This document shows positions 54,485 through 64,000 of a stretch of DNA of 64,000 bases, piece after piece. Each line of letters begins with the position of its first letter. The first letter of the stretch is position 1. Source of the DNA: Trichobilharzia regenti (Eukaryota; Platyhelminthes; Trematoda; Strigeidida; Schistosomatidae); the NCBI GenBank assembly GCA_944472135.2, contig OX235264.1, positions 92,204,319-92,268,318 of the forward strand, written 5' to 3'. The notes beneath the pieces were generated by a model. It was given only the letters and a program-made list of their open reading frames with translations, was not told where the DNA came from and did not search any database. Position numbers and translations under genes: made by a program.

Positions 54485-55495
54485 ATCAAAACCAAAAATA
54501 TGCCCATAATGGAATTACACTCTACCACAGTGCACAAGTTTAATTCTTATAATAACATTATAATATATTTTTTCCCATGCCTTTAATTAACCCAGAAATA
54601 ATCTTCTGTTCAATAACCGTAAAAGCAAAAACGCAAGTTTTCCAGTATGATAATTGATTATTATTATTACTGTTGTTATTATTTTGTTTTACTCACATTC
54701 CTCTTCCCTATCTCTCCGTCGTTCTCCATCCCACTCTATATACCCCTTTATCTTTATATACACAAGTCTATCTCTGTTCAGGCATATCCTCCATATATGT
54801 GTAATATGCATAGACAGACGTACATACACACACACATACATATACACCAGCAGAAGTGTATATCTGTGTTTATATATTCCAAATTCATCTATTCATTGAT
54901 CTGCTACTCTTCTACTTCTGATTAGAGTAAACTAGTAACAGCCATAAGAACACCACTACTCATTTGTTGTTTCGTAACATACCTAACCTCTTCATAGCCA
55001 ATGAATATATATATGTATTGAAATAACATAGCCTAACGTTAATTTGCCTTTTAGTGTAACTGGCGTAGACTAGAAGTTTTACATTTAAGTCTCAGATAAA
55101 CTTACTGTATAAGCTAGTCATGCGTATACACCACTACACACATATATATTTATTTATATCGATTGTCTACTCTTGTCTAATCGATAGAATATATATATAT
55201 ATATATATATATAGTTTTCTCTCTTTTCTGACAGTCATTATATGTACGATCCTACTGAAAGGCAGAAGAGAGATAGAAAGAGAACTGTAATTCTGTGAAG
55301 TGGAAAGCAGCTCTAAAAATATATGCAAAAACTAACTGTTTGCTACGTATGTATGTACATATATATATGTACTTATAAACACTTTTGGGTACTAGATTAA
55401 CGTAATTCCCTTGATTTTTACCTATTATGAAGACAGGCAATTTAGTTTATTACATAATAATAGTAATGACATAAATGATAATTTGCTTTATTTCA
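54485..55495. other. Unassigned stretch with microsatellites
   Basis: CA/CATA tract at 54825-54850, (TA)n at 55188-55214, TATA runs near 55003 and 55360. No gene seen. Confidence 0.4.
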
Positions 55496-55499
55496 AGTT

Positions 55500-55740
55500 T
55501 GACTATGGATAGATATCAAGTCATTGGCAGTACGCATCCATTGGGATTCATAGTCATGAGCTTCTCTTTACAAGGGGATTTTGTAGGCGATTTTAGCCAA
55601 TGAGAACTGACTCAGTGATTAATGGATTCTAAGTTATACTACTTTGTGATGTTAGTACGACCACCATCAGCCAATGTCATCCATGGCGAGTTTTTATTTG
55701 TCCAAGAAAGATTCATAGACGTTGTACAGACCCCTTCACC
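55500..55740 (-). repeat. HHR-2 relic
   Basis: 'cagtacgcatccattgggat' matches the segment between head and hammerhead on -, followed by 5' body remains ('gccaatgtcatccatggcga'). The ribozyme stems are lost. Confidence 0.45.
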
Positions 55741-55879
55741 AAAATCACTCCTAACATATCGAATAATTTCATGAAAACAGATGAGTTTGCTTGATAATGA
55801 TGATCTGATATGTGCCTAGAAAGAATAACAAGCAAAGGAATTCTGCAGTGAAGCAAATTAGTCAACAACCTATCAACCA

Positions 55880-56115
55880 ACAGGTAGATTTGACCAAGGA
55901 AATGGAACTGGAAATGGAGTGAACATAAGTTGAAGAGGCCGGTTGGGTGAAATACGATTATGAGGTGGTGAGTTAGTCTTTGATGGCTAATTTACAATGG
56001 ATTCTGTGAGGAAAAAATTAAGGTTTATGCTCTATGGTGGAGTCAGGTGGAAGGAGAAGAAGCTAACTGAAAGGAAGTGTATTGCTGAAGCTCAATATTG
56101 AACTGGAAGAAACCT
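55880..56115 (+). repeat. RTE-like LINE tail, strongly diverged
   Basis: Order of 'aactggaaatggagtgaaca', 'gtgaaatacgattatgaggt' and 'aaagtgtattgctgaagctc'-like segments follows the RTE tail, but identity is low. Confidence 0.35.
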
Positions 56116-56174
56116 AATAGTTGAATAGTAATACATAAGCATCAATTGTCAAACAATGAGAATAAAAATAATTT

Positions 56175-56290
56175 AAAAATTGCTATATTTCAAGACAGTA
56201 TTTATACGATATAGTGTGGAATTCTCAGTCTTTAATACGATATTGTACCTAATTTACCTCGACAACTGTAAAAACAAAAACAAAACAATT
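56175..56290 (-). repeat. CR1-like 3' tail
   Basis: 'agacagtatttatacgat', 'tgtggaattctcagtcttta' and 'cgatattgtacc' correspond to the tail at 17625-17680 and 35500-35560. Confidence 0.55.
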
Positions 56291-56294
56291 ACAT

Positions 56295-56925
56295 TTTGAA
56301 TAAAGGAAGAACAAACATATTGGTGAAGTTACTTTACAGAATTGCCAAACAGGTTGCTATCCACGTTAGTTTCTGAAACTTTTCCAACCGATCAAACTAC
56401 CTCCAAATGAAGAAAGAATCTGCATTACATTATCAAATCGCATATTGACTCATCTCAGAATTACATCACCACCTTGAGGTCAAAAATAGTCGAATTCAGT
56501 TCTCTACTGAAAAGTTACTTTTCCATGTGTATTGCTCGGATAAAGTTCATACAAGACATGCAACTGCAGATTGCGAATTCATAGACAAAAGAAGCTTAGG
56601 AAAACCCTGGTCGTGGAGCAACTACATAAAGAATCTCCAAAGTACTCCGAAACAAATAAGTCTACAATTTATCGGATGTAAAACTAAACGAATTGAAAAC
56701 CAAAGCTCTATCTCTCAGATTCAGATATCACGTACCAAACACATTTGCCAACAGAATTGACACAGAAACGTAGTGTGAGTATTTATACGGTCAAGTATCT
56801 GATATGAAACTCGAAGACAAGGATTAGAAGATCTGGTTTAACTCCAGCATGTTAACTATCTCAGTAGGGTATCACATGCTAACATTTAAAAGCCTTCAGA
56901 ACAATGACGCGATTATTATTATTAT
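56295..56925. other. Unassigned stretch
   Basis: An open frame at 56527-56760 has no recognised family and no convincing splice context. Nothing else seen. Confidence 0.3.
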
Positions 56926-56929
56926 ATCC

Positions 56930-58300
56930 TTTAACTCCTAGGGAGAACATAGGGCTTCAGCTGCGCGTCTCCATTGCCTTCTGCTTTCTGCCAACTTCTT
57001 CACTCCGCTCCAAGTCTACCCACATGCTTCCATCTCCTCTTCACATGACCTCTTCCAAGTCACCCTCACTCACACTGACGATCAACTCACCGCTTCCCGT
57101 TTGGGTTCCACTCGAGCGATGGCTTGTTTAGTGATGTCACTTGATGGTTTCTTCAATGTATGGCCAATCCAATCCATCTCCATTTCTTCCTGCCTATTTG
57201 TCGCACAACTGGTTACTGGTTGGTTTGCTCATTGCCAAAGATCCGTGTTGCTGATCTTTTCCGGCTGGCCATCTGGTATTGAGTATTGAGCGAAGACAGC
57301 CGTTGATGAAACTCTGTAGTTTGTTTGAGGTGCTCTTTATGACGCACCAAGTCTCTGATCCGTATAGTAAGTAGCACTGAATTCACATTGAAGTTGAATA
57401 TCTGGATCTTATTTTTGATGCTGAGTGCTGTTGACCTCCACACAGACATGAGATTAATGAAAGATTGTCTTGCTTTTCCTATTCTCACTTTGATATCCTC
57501 GATAGTTCCGGCTGTAGTTGAAACGATGCTTCCCAGGTAGGTAGGTGAAGGGGGTTGTTTCTTTCAGGTCCCTCCCATTTATGCTGGCTGATTGTTGTCT
57601 GTTGTTGTTGCTGTTGGTGTTGGCCAGGAATCTTCATCACCTCTGTTTTATCTATGTTCACCTGAAGTCCTAACTTTTATGCTTCTCCTGCCAGCTTGTT
57701 GCTTTTCACTTGCATATCTTCCAGTTTGTGGGAAATCAGACATATATCATCATCGGCGAAGTCCAGATCCTCCAAGTTTCTATTTGTGTGAGTCCATTTT
57801 ATGCCTGTTTCTTCATTGCCCGTTGTCTGTCGCATTATCCAATCTACTGCAATCAGGAAAATCATTGGCGATAGTGGACGGCCTTGCCTTATTCCCGTCC
57901 TCACTTCGAATGCTTCCGTAAGTTTTTCGTTGCGAATTACATGGCGGCATGCAGCAATGTCGAACAACTGTTGGATGAGATGTATAATTGTCGATGGCAC
58001 CCCATAGTAGCGAAGTAGTCGCCAAATGACCTCTCGATCGACGCTGTGCTGTCGAAGGCCTTTTCAAAGTCGATGAAGTTGAGATAGAGAGGTGGCTGCC
58101 ATTTCAAGCTTTGTTGAATGATGATCCGTAGACTGGCGATTTGATCAATACATGACTTGTTTCTCCTGAATCTAGCTTGGTCCGGTCGAAGTTTTTCATC
58201 CAGGTTGGCTTGTTTGATTCTCTCCAGGATGATGTGGCTTAGTACTTTGCTTGGGGTGGACAGGAGCATAATTCTGCTTTAGTTTTTGCATTGACTTAAG
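56930..58300 (-). mobile_element. RTE-like LINE, RT domain to 3' end
   Basis: The longest RTE copy here. On - in order: SKVLSHIILERIKQANLDEK then RPDQARFRRNKSCIDQI, motif A LNFIDFEKAFDS (about 58085), a frameshift, EAFEVRTGIRQGRPLSP MIFLIAVDWIMR (motif B, about 57915-57850), motif C DLDFADDDICLIS (about 57760-57730), a long linker with a GAA-rich segment, MRIGKARQSFINLMSVWRST, LRSILNTRWP, and the tail at about 56935-57130. RT residues FD and ADD are present, but the endonuclease domain is missing and frameshifts are frequent. Confidence 0.88.
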
Positions 58301-58309
58301 TCTCCTTTC

Positions 58310-58880
58310 TTTGGTAGCTTGAATAAGTATCGTTTCTTCCTTTCAAACGCGATAGTTATTCACAAACTAGATACGAATTCTAGAGTCTCAATAATGAATC
58401 GGCTGGACTACGTCTGCAAATATATTTGTTCTTTCTTTATTCAGACTAATAAAGAGAACCGGTTGTATGGAAAAGTTATATTACAGTGTGTAGGTGACTA
58501 GAGTTGATCATAGTAACTTTTTGGTATTTCCAGTGGCAATAAGGCTAAAGATGTACAAAAGGTGCAACATAATCATAATAATAATTATATTAATGACTAA
58601 AATTAGGAGGTAACAGGAATAGTGTCACCATAAATTACAAATAGGATAGGATAAAAGAGCCAATTATTTCTCTTATAACATTGTAAGTTGTAAATTTCAC
58701 GCTGAACACTACCTCTATCGTTGAGATTTTGTACTCATTTGTGTCGGCGAGCATATAATATTTTATCATAATGACTTCTAGTCCTCCTACCTGATTAGGT
58801 TGAGGGCGGGGAGAGTTATCTTAAGAGGGGATGTTAAGAATCAGAAAACACGAAGTCAGGCCATTTCTCACATGCGTTCA
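58310..58880. other. Unassigned stretch
   Basis: No gene or named repeat recognised. An AATAATTAT-rich segment lies near 58575. Confidence 0.35.
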
Positions 58881-58884
58881 AGTG

Positions 58885-59030
58885 TCTGTCGACTACAGTG
58901 GCAAAAAACTGGCATATCTTCCAGTTTGTGGGAAATTAGAAATATATCATCATCGGCGAAGTCCTGATCCTCCAAGTTTTTCGTGAGAGTCCGTTTTATG
59001 CTTGTCTCCTCGTTGTCCACAGAGGTTATA
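58885..59030 (-). repeat. Partial duplicate of the RTE RT motif C region
   Basis: 58911-59020 is nearly identical to 57706-57820 (for example 'ggcatatcttccagtttgtg' versus 'tgcatatcttccagtttgtg'). It encodes the same motif C block on -. It is either a second fragment or a local duplication of 57.7 kb. Confidence 0.7.
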
Positions 59031-59034
59031 GTTC

Positions 59035-60355
59035 ATAAAATTAGGAACTCACGCAGTGAGCTGACTGAGATCACTCATATAGATGACTAATCAACGTAAT
59101 CAGAATGCAGCTAGCTACCAAGGGAATGACAGATTGACTACACTCTATTTCTCTATACATGAATATGTTTGCTTTGAAACATTTGATTGCAACTGCTTCA
59201 GCAAATCGTCGTTAATATTAAAGATCCCTTCAGTGTAATTCAGACAAGATGATTTGTACGAACAATTGTTATTTCGATAAATTCTTCTTCAAGTTCTTTA
59301 GTTATATATCAATGACTATTAATAATACCAATAGCCATTGAGGGCATGTCAAAATTATATCGCAAAGTACATGTATTGGAGTGCATGTATAATATGAAGT
59401 GATAGTTCGTTACTTAATACTGTCAAATGAACGTATATAAATATATGTGCAGTCTTTCAGAACATAAGATGAAGTGTGAACAGACAAAAAGGGTAGATGT
59501 TTAACTGTAGAACCTAAAGAAGAATTTATCGAAAACAGTTGTCCGTTCAAAAGCGTACTAAATTTGCTCTCCTATGTTTGTTAATCATTTTGAAGCATTT
59601 AGAAATCTCGACGAAATCAACCGTATCCACAAGGTATCTGATATTTGGACTTTGCGAAACGTACTAACTTCTAGGCATAAATCAATTCGGATATGCCTTG
59701 AAAGCCAGATAGAAGTCCTTCTTTCTCTCCTTCTAATGTACTTGCTTCTGCACGTGTTCTTAAATTTACAAAGGTTGTTGGAGGTGAAATAAGCAGGGTA
59801 CTTATAAAGTTTGGAGTGACTTATAAAGCATGTGGTGCTGTATAGTGTTACAGGCATTTTGATTTCAATAATTATTCATCCATATTAATGATATCAGCTC
59901 ATAGAATAAGTTTTTAACCTTATGAATCATAACCTTCTTGAATTGTTATATAAACCTACAAGCTTACATTGTCTGTTTATAGGATTTTTCTGCTTCCTGT
60001 CGCCTCCTCTTCCCCCTTCTCTTTCTATACTGACAGCAAATAAACTGGTGAAAACTTGATTTAGCGCCAATTATAACGTGTATATATTGGATGCGTTGAT
60101 TTTATAATGTTTTCTCCACTACGATCCGTTGAATCATTGAAGTTATGGTATTTTCACTTCTATTATTACGATGACGATTTCAGGTATTTTTCAGCAGATG
60201 ATGAGAACCTTTGAAGTACAATGATTCCATTTTATGCTGCAAATGTGCTTTTTTTCTTGGAAGAATTAATAATATTATTATTTACAGCATTAGTGTTTTA
60301 AATTACACTGTATCAGTGCTATCGATACATTTCATTTCTAACTCATCAGTAAGAG
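59035..60355. other. Unassigned stretch
   Basis: Open frames around 59574-59857 on both strands have no recognised family. No supported exon. Confidence 0.35.
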
Positions 60356-60359
60356 ATTA

Positions 60360-61145
60360 TACATGATAGAGAAGATTTGTAGCTCAGGTGTATAATTTTG
60401 ATGTGGTAGTGTTCCCTGAGCTGGGTAGTTAATTTTCGAAGCTTTCATCGCCCTAATAGGTGACATATTCAGCTTATACTTCAGTTCAGTGAAGTGAGCT
60501 TTTAGGTTTCACCACGAGTTTATTAATCATCTCCCCCGATGACCTTAGACGTAATTGGTTGTCTTTGTGTGTTTTCACACCTTCTAGGTTACTTGTATTG
60601 GAACTGGTTGTTTCTTTGACTTGAACTTTCACCCTTTGTGTGTGAAGTTTATTTCTTTTCGGTTGATAAATTTTGTCTATTTCTATGTGTCTATTGATTG
60701 GAATGCCAAGCTTCTAAAAATTCTCTAGCATTCTTGATATGTTTCCTCCGTCTAATATTTGAACGCTGGTTGTCCTAGTCGAATTGATGTCCGTGGCTGT
60801 CTGTATGTAGTGATATGAGGAAGTGGATATCATGTCTTTTGATGGCTAGCTTATGATAGTGCATACGAAGACGAAGAGGTGGGTAGTCCACTTTGGCCAT
60901 AGCAGTGTTTTTCGCAGGTGTTACAATTTATTTTGTAGATGATGAAAGAAGATAAAACCAGCGTCCAAGGTCACCAGAAGAGATGATTAGTAAACTCGTG
61001 GAGAAATCTAAAAGCTCACTTTAACAAATTGAAGTATGCGCTGAAGATGTCACCCAGTAGGGTGATGAAAGCTTCGCAAATCAACCATACAGCTCAGAGA
61101 ACACAACCACATCAAAATCATCCACCTGAGCTACAAATCTTCTCT

Positions 61146-61155
<10 letters not shown>
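60360..61155. mobile_element. Penelope-like element (type 3) with inverted ends
   Basis: The left arm (about 60368-60560, end of a - strand copy) and right arm (about 60965-61150, + orientation) are inverted copies: both outer tips read 'gatagagaagatttgtagctcagg' in part and both contain the 'gatgaaagcttcg' block. Between them on - are a KINCNTCEK GIY-YIG region (about 60935-60915) and the DISTSSYHYIQ.. remains like 40450-40720. The 3' ends point outward. Confidence 0.7.

Positions 61156-61180
<25 letters not shown>
61148..61180. repeat. (TA)n microsatellite
   Basis: TA tract abutting the right tip of the Penelope inverted arm. Confidence 0.9.
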
Positions 61181-61183
<3 letters not shown>

Positions 61184-61184
61184 C

Positions 61185-61450
61185 ATCGTTAGCTTACATT
61201 GTTCACAGAACCATCGGAAAACCTGGGAGTACTGGGCAGCTGTTTTGTCCTAGTTTGGGACTCTTAATCAGTACGTACCCACCGGGGTTCGAACCCAGGA
61301 CCCTGTAACCGGAAGGTCCTAGACTACGAGGAAACAGCTGTCTGGCAGTACTCCCAGGTTTTTTCCAATGGTTCTCTAATTAATGTCAGCTCATGATGAA
61401 ATCCTGTAACCAATCAAATCTCTACAGACCAACAATTGAAAATGTACATA
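61185..61450. repeat. Compact head-to-head HHR-2 pair
   Basis: Left part on - with hammerhead-like motif 61229-61274 and B box 'gggttcgaacccc'. At about 61305 it switches to + ('ggaaggtcctagactacgag', 'gaaacagctgtctggcagta') and runs to the tail 'ccaacaattgaaaa'. The right copy lacks its head and first stem I arm. Confidence 0.7.
61229..61274 (-). ncRNA. Hammerhead-like motif, HHR-2
   Basis: On -: GTACTG-like arm (complement of cagtac 61269-61274) pairs with CAGTAC (complement of gtactg 61229-61234). GTCC...GGAC stem II, AAAA in place of GAAA, palindromic CAGCTG at 61237-61242 and CC at the cleavage site. Box: ATTAAGA. Confidence 0.55.
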
Positions 61451-61569
61451 GTTGAAATTTAATATTAATAACGAAACCTCTATAAACAGAATGTTGGTGG
61501 AAACATAATGAAGTATCAGTAGATAGTACCACAGACAATACATGTAGTAAGAATAATCTTTGCGTATAC

Positions 61570-63000
61570 TTTGCAGTTCAGTTACTCATTTAAAAAAATT
61601 AATAAGTACTTTTCTGACATCCACTCTCTTCACACAAAATCCCGTACTAAATATGGTGGTACGGTAGGATTTTTATACTTAGTTGTAACAACCGAAATTC
61701 TTATGAAGTTCCCCAAGAAATACACGCAGAAAGTTGAGAATAAAGAAGATTTTCAGCACCAGACAAGATAACTTTAGCCAGCTGCTTGCAAGAATTGAAG
61801 TATCTACTGACAATAATGTCAGTTAGCTGAGTCAAAGGCAGCACCCCACGAAACCTACTTACCGCCTTCAGTGTTCTATGTAACATGACATAGCCTTTCT
61901 TGAGAAGTCTGTGCAAGAATAATGGTGAATAATAAAGGGGAATGGACAGAATATATGAATTTACAGATTGTAAGAGAAGAGGTTAAATTACGATGCCGGA
62001 AAGTCTCAACGTCTTTATGTAATAAGTTGAACGTTAAATATCCTTAGAAATAAACAGGAAATGAGAAGACCAACACATATTTGAAGAGAAAGTGATGGAG
62101 AGATGGGAGATATTCGATTTACTCTGCATCACAGTACTGTCCACTTTACAGGAATCATGCGAATGAATCAGTCCACGCAAGTCTTGTTCGCATATGAAAC
62201 TAAGGTCAACAATAAGACATTTACATGGGTTCAGTTTAAGACCATTTAGATGAGACCATTTGTTAACTTCAGACAAGATTCTATTCATATGAGAACAGTG
62301 CAATGCAGAAACTACTGGGACAGAAATGCTTAGATCACTGGCATATTCAATGAAACTATTTTTCTATCCGAAAAATAGGAAGAGAGACACTTTGTGACCC
62401 AGGACTCAATGTTCCCTGAATTTAGCTTGCTTAGTTAAAGTGCCCTGGGGATAGAGACCGTCACGATTTTACTCTTGTGATTTATTGCATGGAAAGAACC
62501 ATCGACCAAGAATCGAATCATTATTTGGCAGCCCTACACGGAGCTAATTGTGCGTCGGTGGCACAGTGATTAGGACTGTCGCCGACCATGCACATGGTCC
62601 GGGGTTCGATCTCCTGCCGACGCACACCTGATATCTATGGTCGGCCTGCAAAATGTGGACTACCGATATCACATGCTGAAAATTCCATACTTGTACCGAA
62701 AATACGGTGTGGCATCAAGCTGTAACCAAAATTTAAAAAAAACTTGAAAGCGGAAGTGTAATCTATAAAAGAGGCTCGAACAAACTTTGCACCTTTACCA
62801 AGAATTGAAACAATACTGCGGTGGAGTATGACGACAACAGCTAAGGTGCTTCTACTGCACTTGTAAGCAAATTGCTTTGCATTATTAACATATTTCAAAG
62901 AAGGTTCCTCCATAGTTTTCAAAAATAGAGATAGGATGGTGATCAGCCTAAGCTTTAAACCTGATCCAGAAGATGACTTTGGTACAGTCATCATCTTTAC
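61570..63000 (-). mobile_element. CR1-like LINE, RT fragment interrupted by SINE-A
   Basis: On -: KYVNNAKQFAYKCSRSTLAV, then RASFIDYTSAFKF (RT motif A, about 62780-62755). Here SINE-A (62551-62740) interrupts. The RT continues with SKLNSGNIESWVTKCLSSYF (about 62420), NKWSHLNGLKLNPCKCLIVD (about 62265-62200), NISHLSITFSSN, and LLKKGYVMLHRTLKAVSRF (about 61905-61850). The motif C residues are not seen between the blocks. Same type as 35485-36720, here more decayed. Confidence 0.78.
62551..62742 (+). mobile_element. SINE-A, full length, nested in CR1-like RT
   Basis: Head gtgcgtcggtggcacagtg (A box), B box ggttcgatctcc, closing ccgacgcac, standard body, tail GCTGTAACCAAAATTTAAAA. It splits the RT between motif A and the next conserved block. 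Confidence 0.88.
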
Positions 63001-63154
63001 TTCTTTCTAGGCAACAGTTACTGTATCTCCGTAAAGTAAAGCATAACAGATTTGGGTAAGAGAATGACACAAAATATCAGCACACTTTTGAAAGCAAAAT
63101 GCTTGGTACACCATCGGCTGCTAGGCTGTGTAATGAATCTAAGGATATGATACA

Positions 63155-63360
63155 TGTTAGGATAGGGCTTCAAGTTACAGGCTTGAAGTTTCTGTAGCAA
63201 TGGTGTTTAGTTTTACGGGATGGGGTCACTAGCGTCATGCCCAACCTTCCCTCTTTTCCAGTCCTATTACTAGCTTAGAGAGGTAAACGACTGTGCCGGC
63301 TGAGGATCGAACCCCAAACCGTGTGCATGGTTGCCGAGCGTCCTGTCAACACTGTGTGCA
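63155..63360 (-). mobile_element. SINE-B
   Basis: On -: head with B box 'ggggttcgatcctcagcc', degraded A box, body 'tcatgcccaaccttccctc' (complement) and the outer 'gatagggcttcaagttac' tail. Confidence 0.65.
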
Positions 63361-63404
63361 TTCTTCGATTAGACGCTAGTAACTAGTGTGATGTATGTAA
63401 TCCT

Positions 63405-63665
63405 TTAATTGGTGGATGGTGACTAGCAGTGGAATCCAGAACGCGCATTTCGCCCTATTAGGGGACTTGTCATCACTCATCGGAGATGACGAGATCCAAA
63501 TAGAACGACATGCGCATCCTGGTTTCCACTGCTAGCCACCATGCACCAGTTAAATTCTAATTGCATTCTCAGACATTATAGAAGAATCTGTACAAGAAGC
63601 CGGCATATCAACCTGAGAGCGAGCACTGTGGTCCAATCAATCGACGGGAAAATCTGAAAATTCAG
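63405..63665. mobile_element. HHR-1 pair with one inverted end module
   Basis: Two Sm-alpha hammerheads face each other: - at 63434-63480 and + at 63481-63527. Both are followed outward by the 'tagccaccat' segment, and the right flank is the end module (63570-63660: 'gtggtccaatcaatcgacgg'). The - core reads ATGACAA (G8 lost) and the + core has a disturbed stem II, so neither should cleave. Confidence 0.65.
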
Positions 63666-63689
63666 TTGAATATCTAGACCTTTGTTTGG

Positions 63690-63950
63690 TGCAGATTGAA
63701 TTCGATGGGTCAGGCTTGCAATATTGCCACCATTCTAGGTAGCTTGCCATCACGGTGCGCTTTGAACTGCAAACCTGACTGACGTCTCTGACTGCAGCAC
63801 TGGATGACTCGGGTTCGAATCTTGGAAGGAAGGACATGAGTTCCTTCAGGATGGTTGGAGACACGCCTTGCTGACCAGTGAATGCTGACTAGCAGGAAAC
63901 CTAGGTTAAAAGCTTCCTTTGGCTGAATGCCTCCAACCGTCTGTGTGCAT
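63690..63950 (+). mobile_element. SINE-C
   Basis: 'gggttcgaatcttggaagga' (B box), 'gagttccttcaggatggttg' and 'cgccttgctgaccagtgaat' match the other SINE-C copies. The tail runs into a TTATTA tract. Confidence 0.65.
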
Positions 63951-63954
63951 TCAG

Positions 63955-64000
63955 TTATTATTACTACTATATTATTATATTATATTATTACTATTATTAT
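63955..64000. repeat. (TTA)n low-complexity end
   Basis: TTATTA/TATTA run reaching the window edge. Confidence 0.85.

Noticed and set aside
54647..54925. Two overlapping + frames with hydrophobic, Ser/Tyr-rich peptides
   Set aside because: They arise from ATT, TATA and CACA simple repeats.
59574..59792. Possible host exon
   Set aside because: It contains a donor-like AAG|GTATCT, but no matching acceptor or family signature was found.

Overview
The window is AT-rich, repeat-saturated animal DNA, most probably from a blood fluke (Schistosoma or a close relative). The strongest pointer is a repeat with a tRNA-like head and a hammerhead ribozyme that I recognise as the schistosome Sm-alpha type. 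Truncated Penelope-like elements, RTE-like and CR1-like retrotransposons and several tRNA-derived SINE families surround it. No bacterial gene organisation is present. Nearly all long open frames are shadows of decayed retroelements.

One host gene is visible, on the + strand: three exons (3151-3355, 45136-45551, 49937-50029) of a TMEM132-family membrane protein. The splice phases agree across both introns (0 and 2), and the three peptides join into the conserved central part of the family. The first intron is about 41.8 kb and the second about 4.4 kb. The exons upstream of 3151 and downstream of 50029 were not found, so the rest of the window is read as intron.

The introns hold these families: (1) RTE-like LINE pieces, mostly reverse transcriptase (RT) C-terminus plus 3' tail, longest at 56930-58300; (2) a second RTE/SR2-like LINE (4610-4985, 11450-12130); (3) CR1-like LINE pieces (35485-36720, 61570-63000); (4) Penelope-like elements (PLEs) of at least three types, with RT and GIY-YIG domains (for example 24180-25880, 37440-38525, 39890-41030, 53440-54480); (5) SINE-A, whose 3' tail matches the CR1-like LINE; (6) SINE-B and SINE-C, both tRNA-like; (7) HHR-1, Sm-alpha-like hammerhead units, in places flanked by inverted ends; (8) HHR-2, a second tRNA-headed repeat with a hammerhead-like fold of different sequence. 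Microsatellites, chiefly (TA)n, are common.

The most unusual pattern is that HHR-2 units repeatedly occur as head-to-head pairs with both 3' tails pointing outward. The pair at 10136-10532 is flanked by a perfect 12-bp direct repeat and interrupts an RTE fragment that reads through when the pair is removed, so the dimer entered as one event. The second point of interest is that HHR-2 keeps the hammerhead layout with a palindromic stem III that covaries between copies, although the catalytic box is altered. Boundaries of old repeats are approximate, and family names were assigned by eye.
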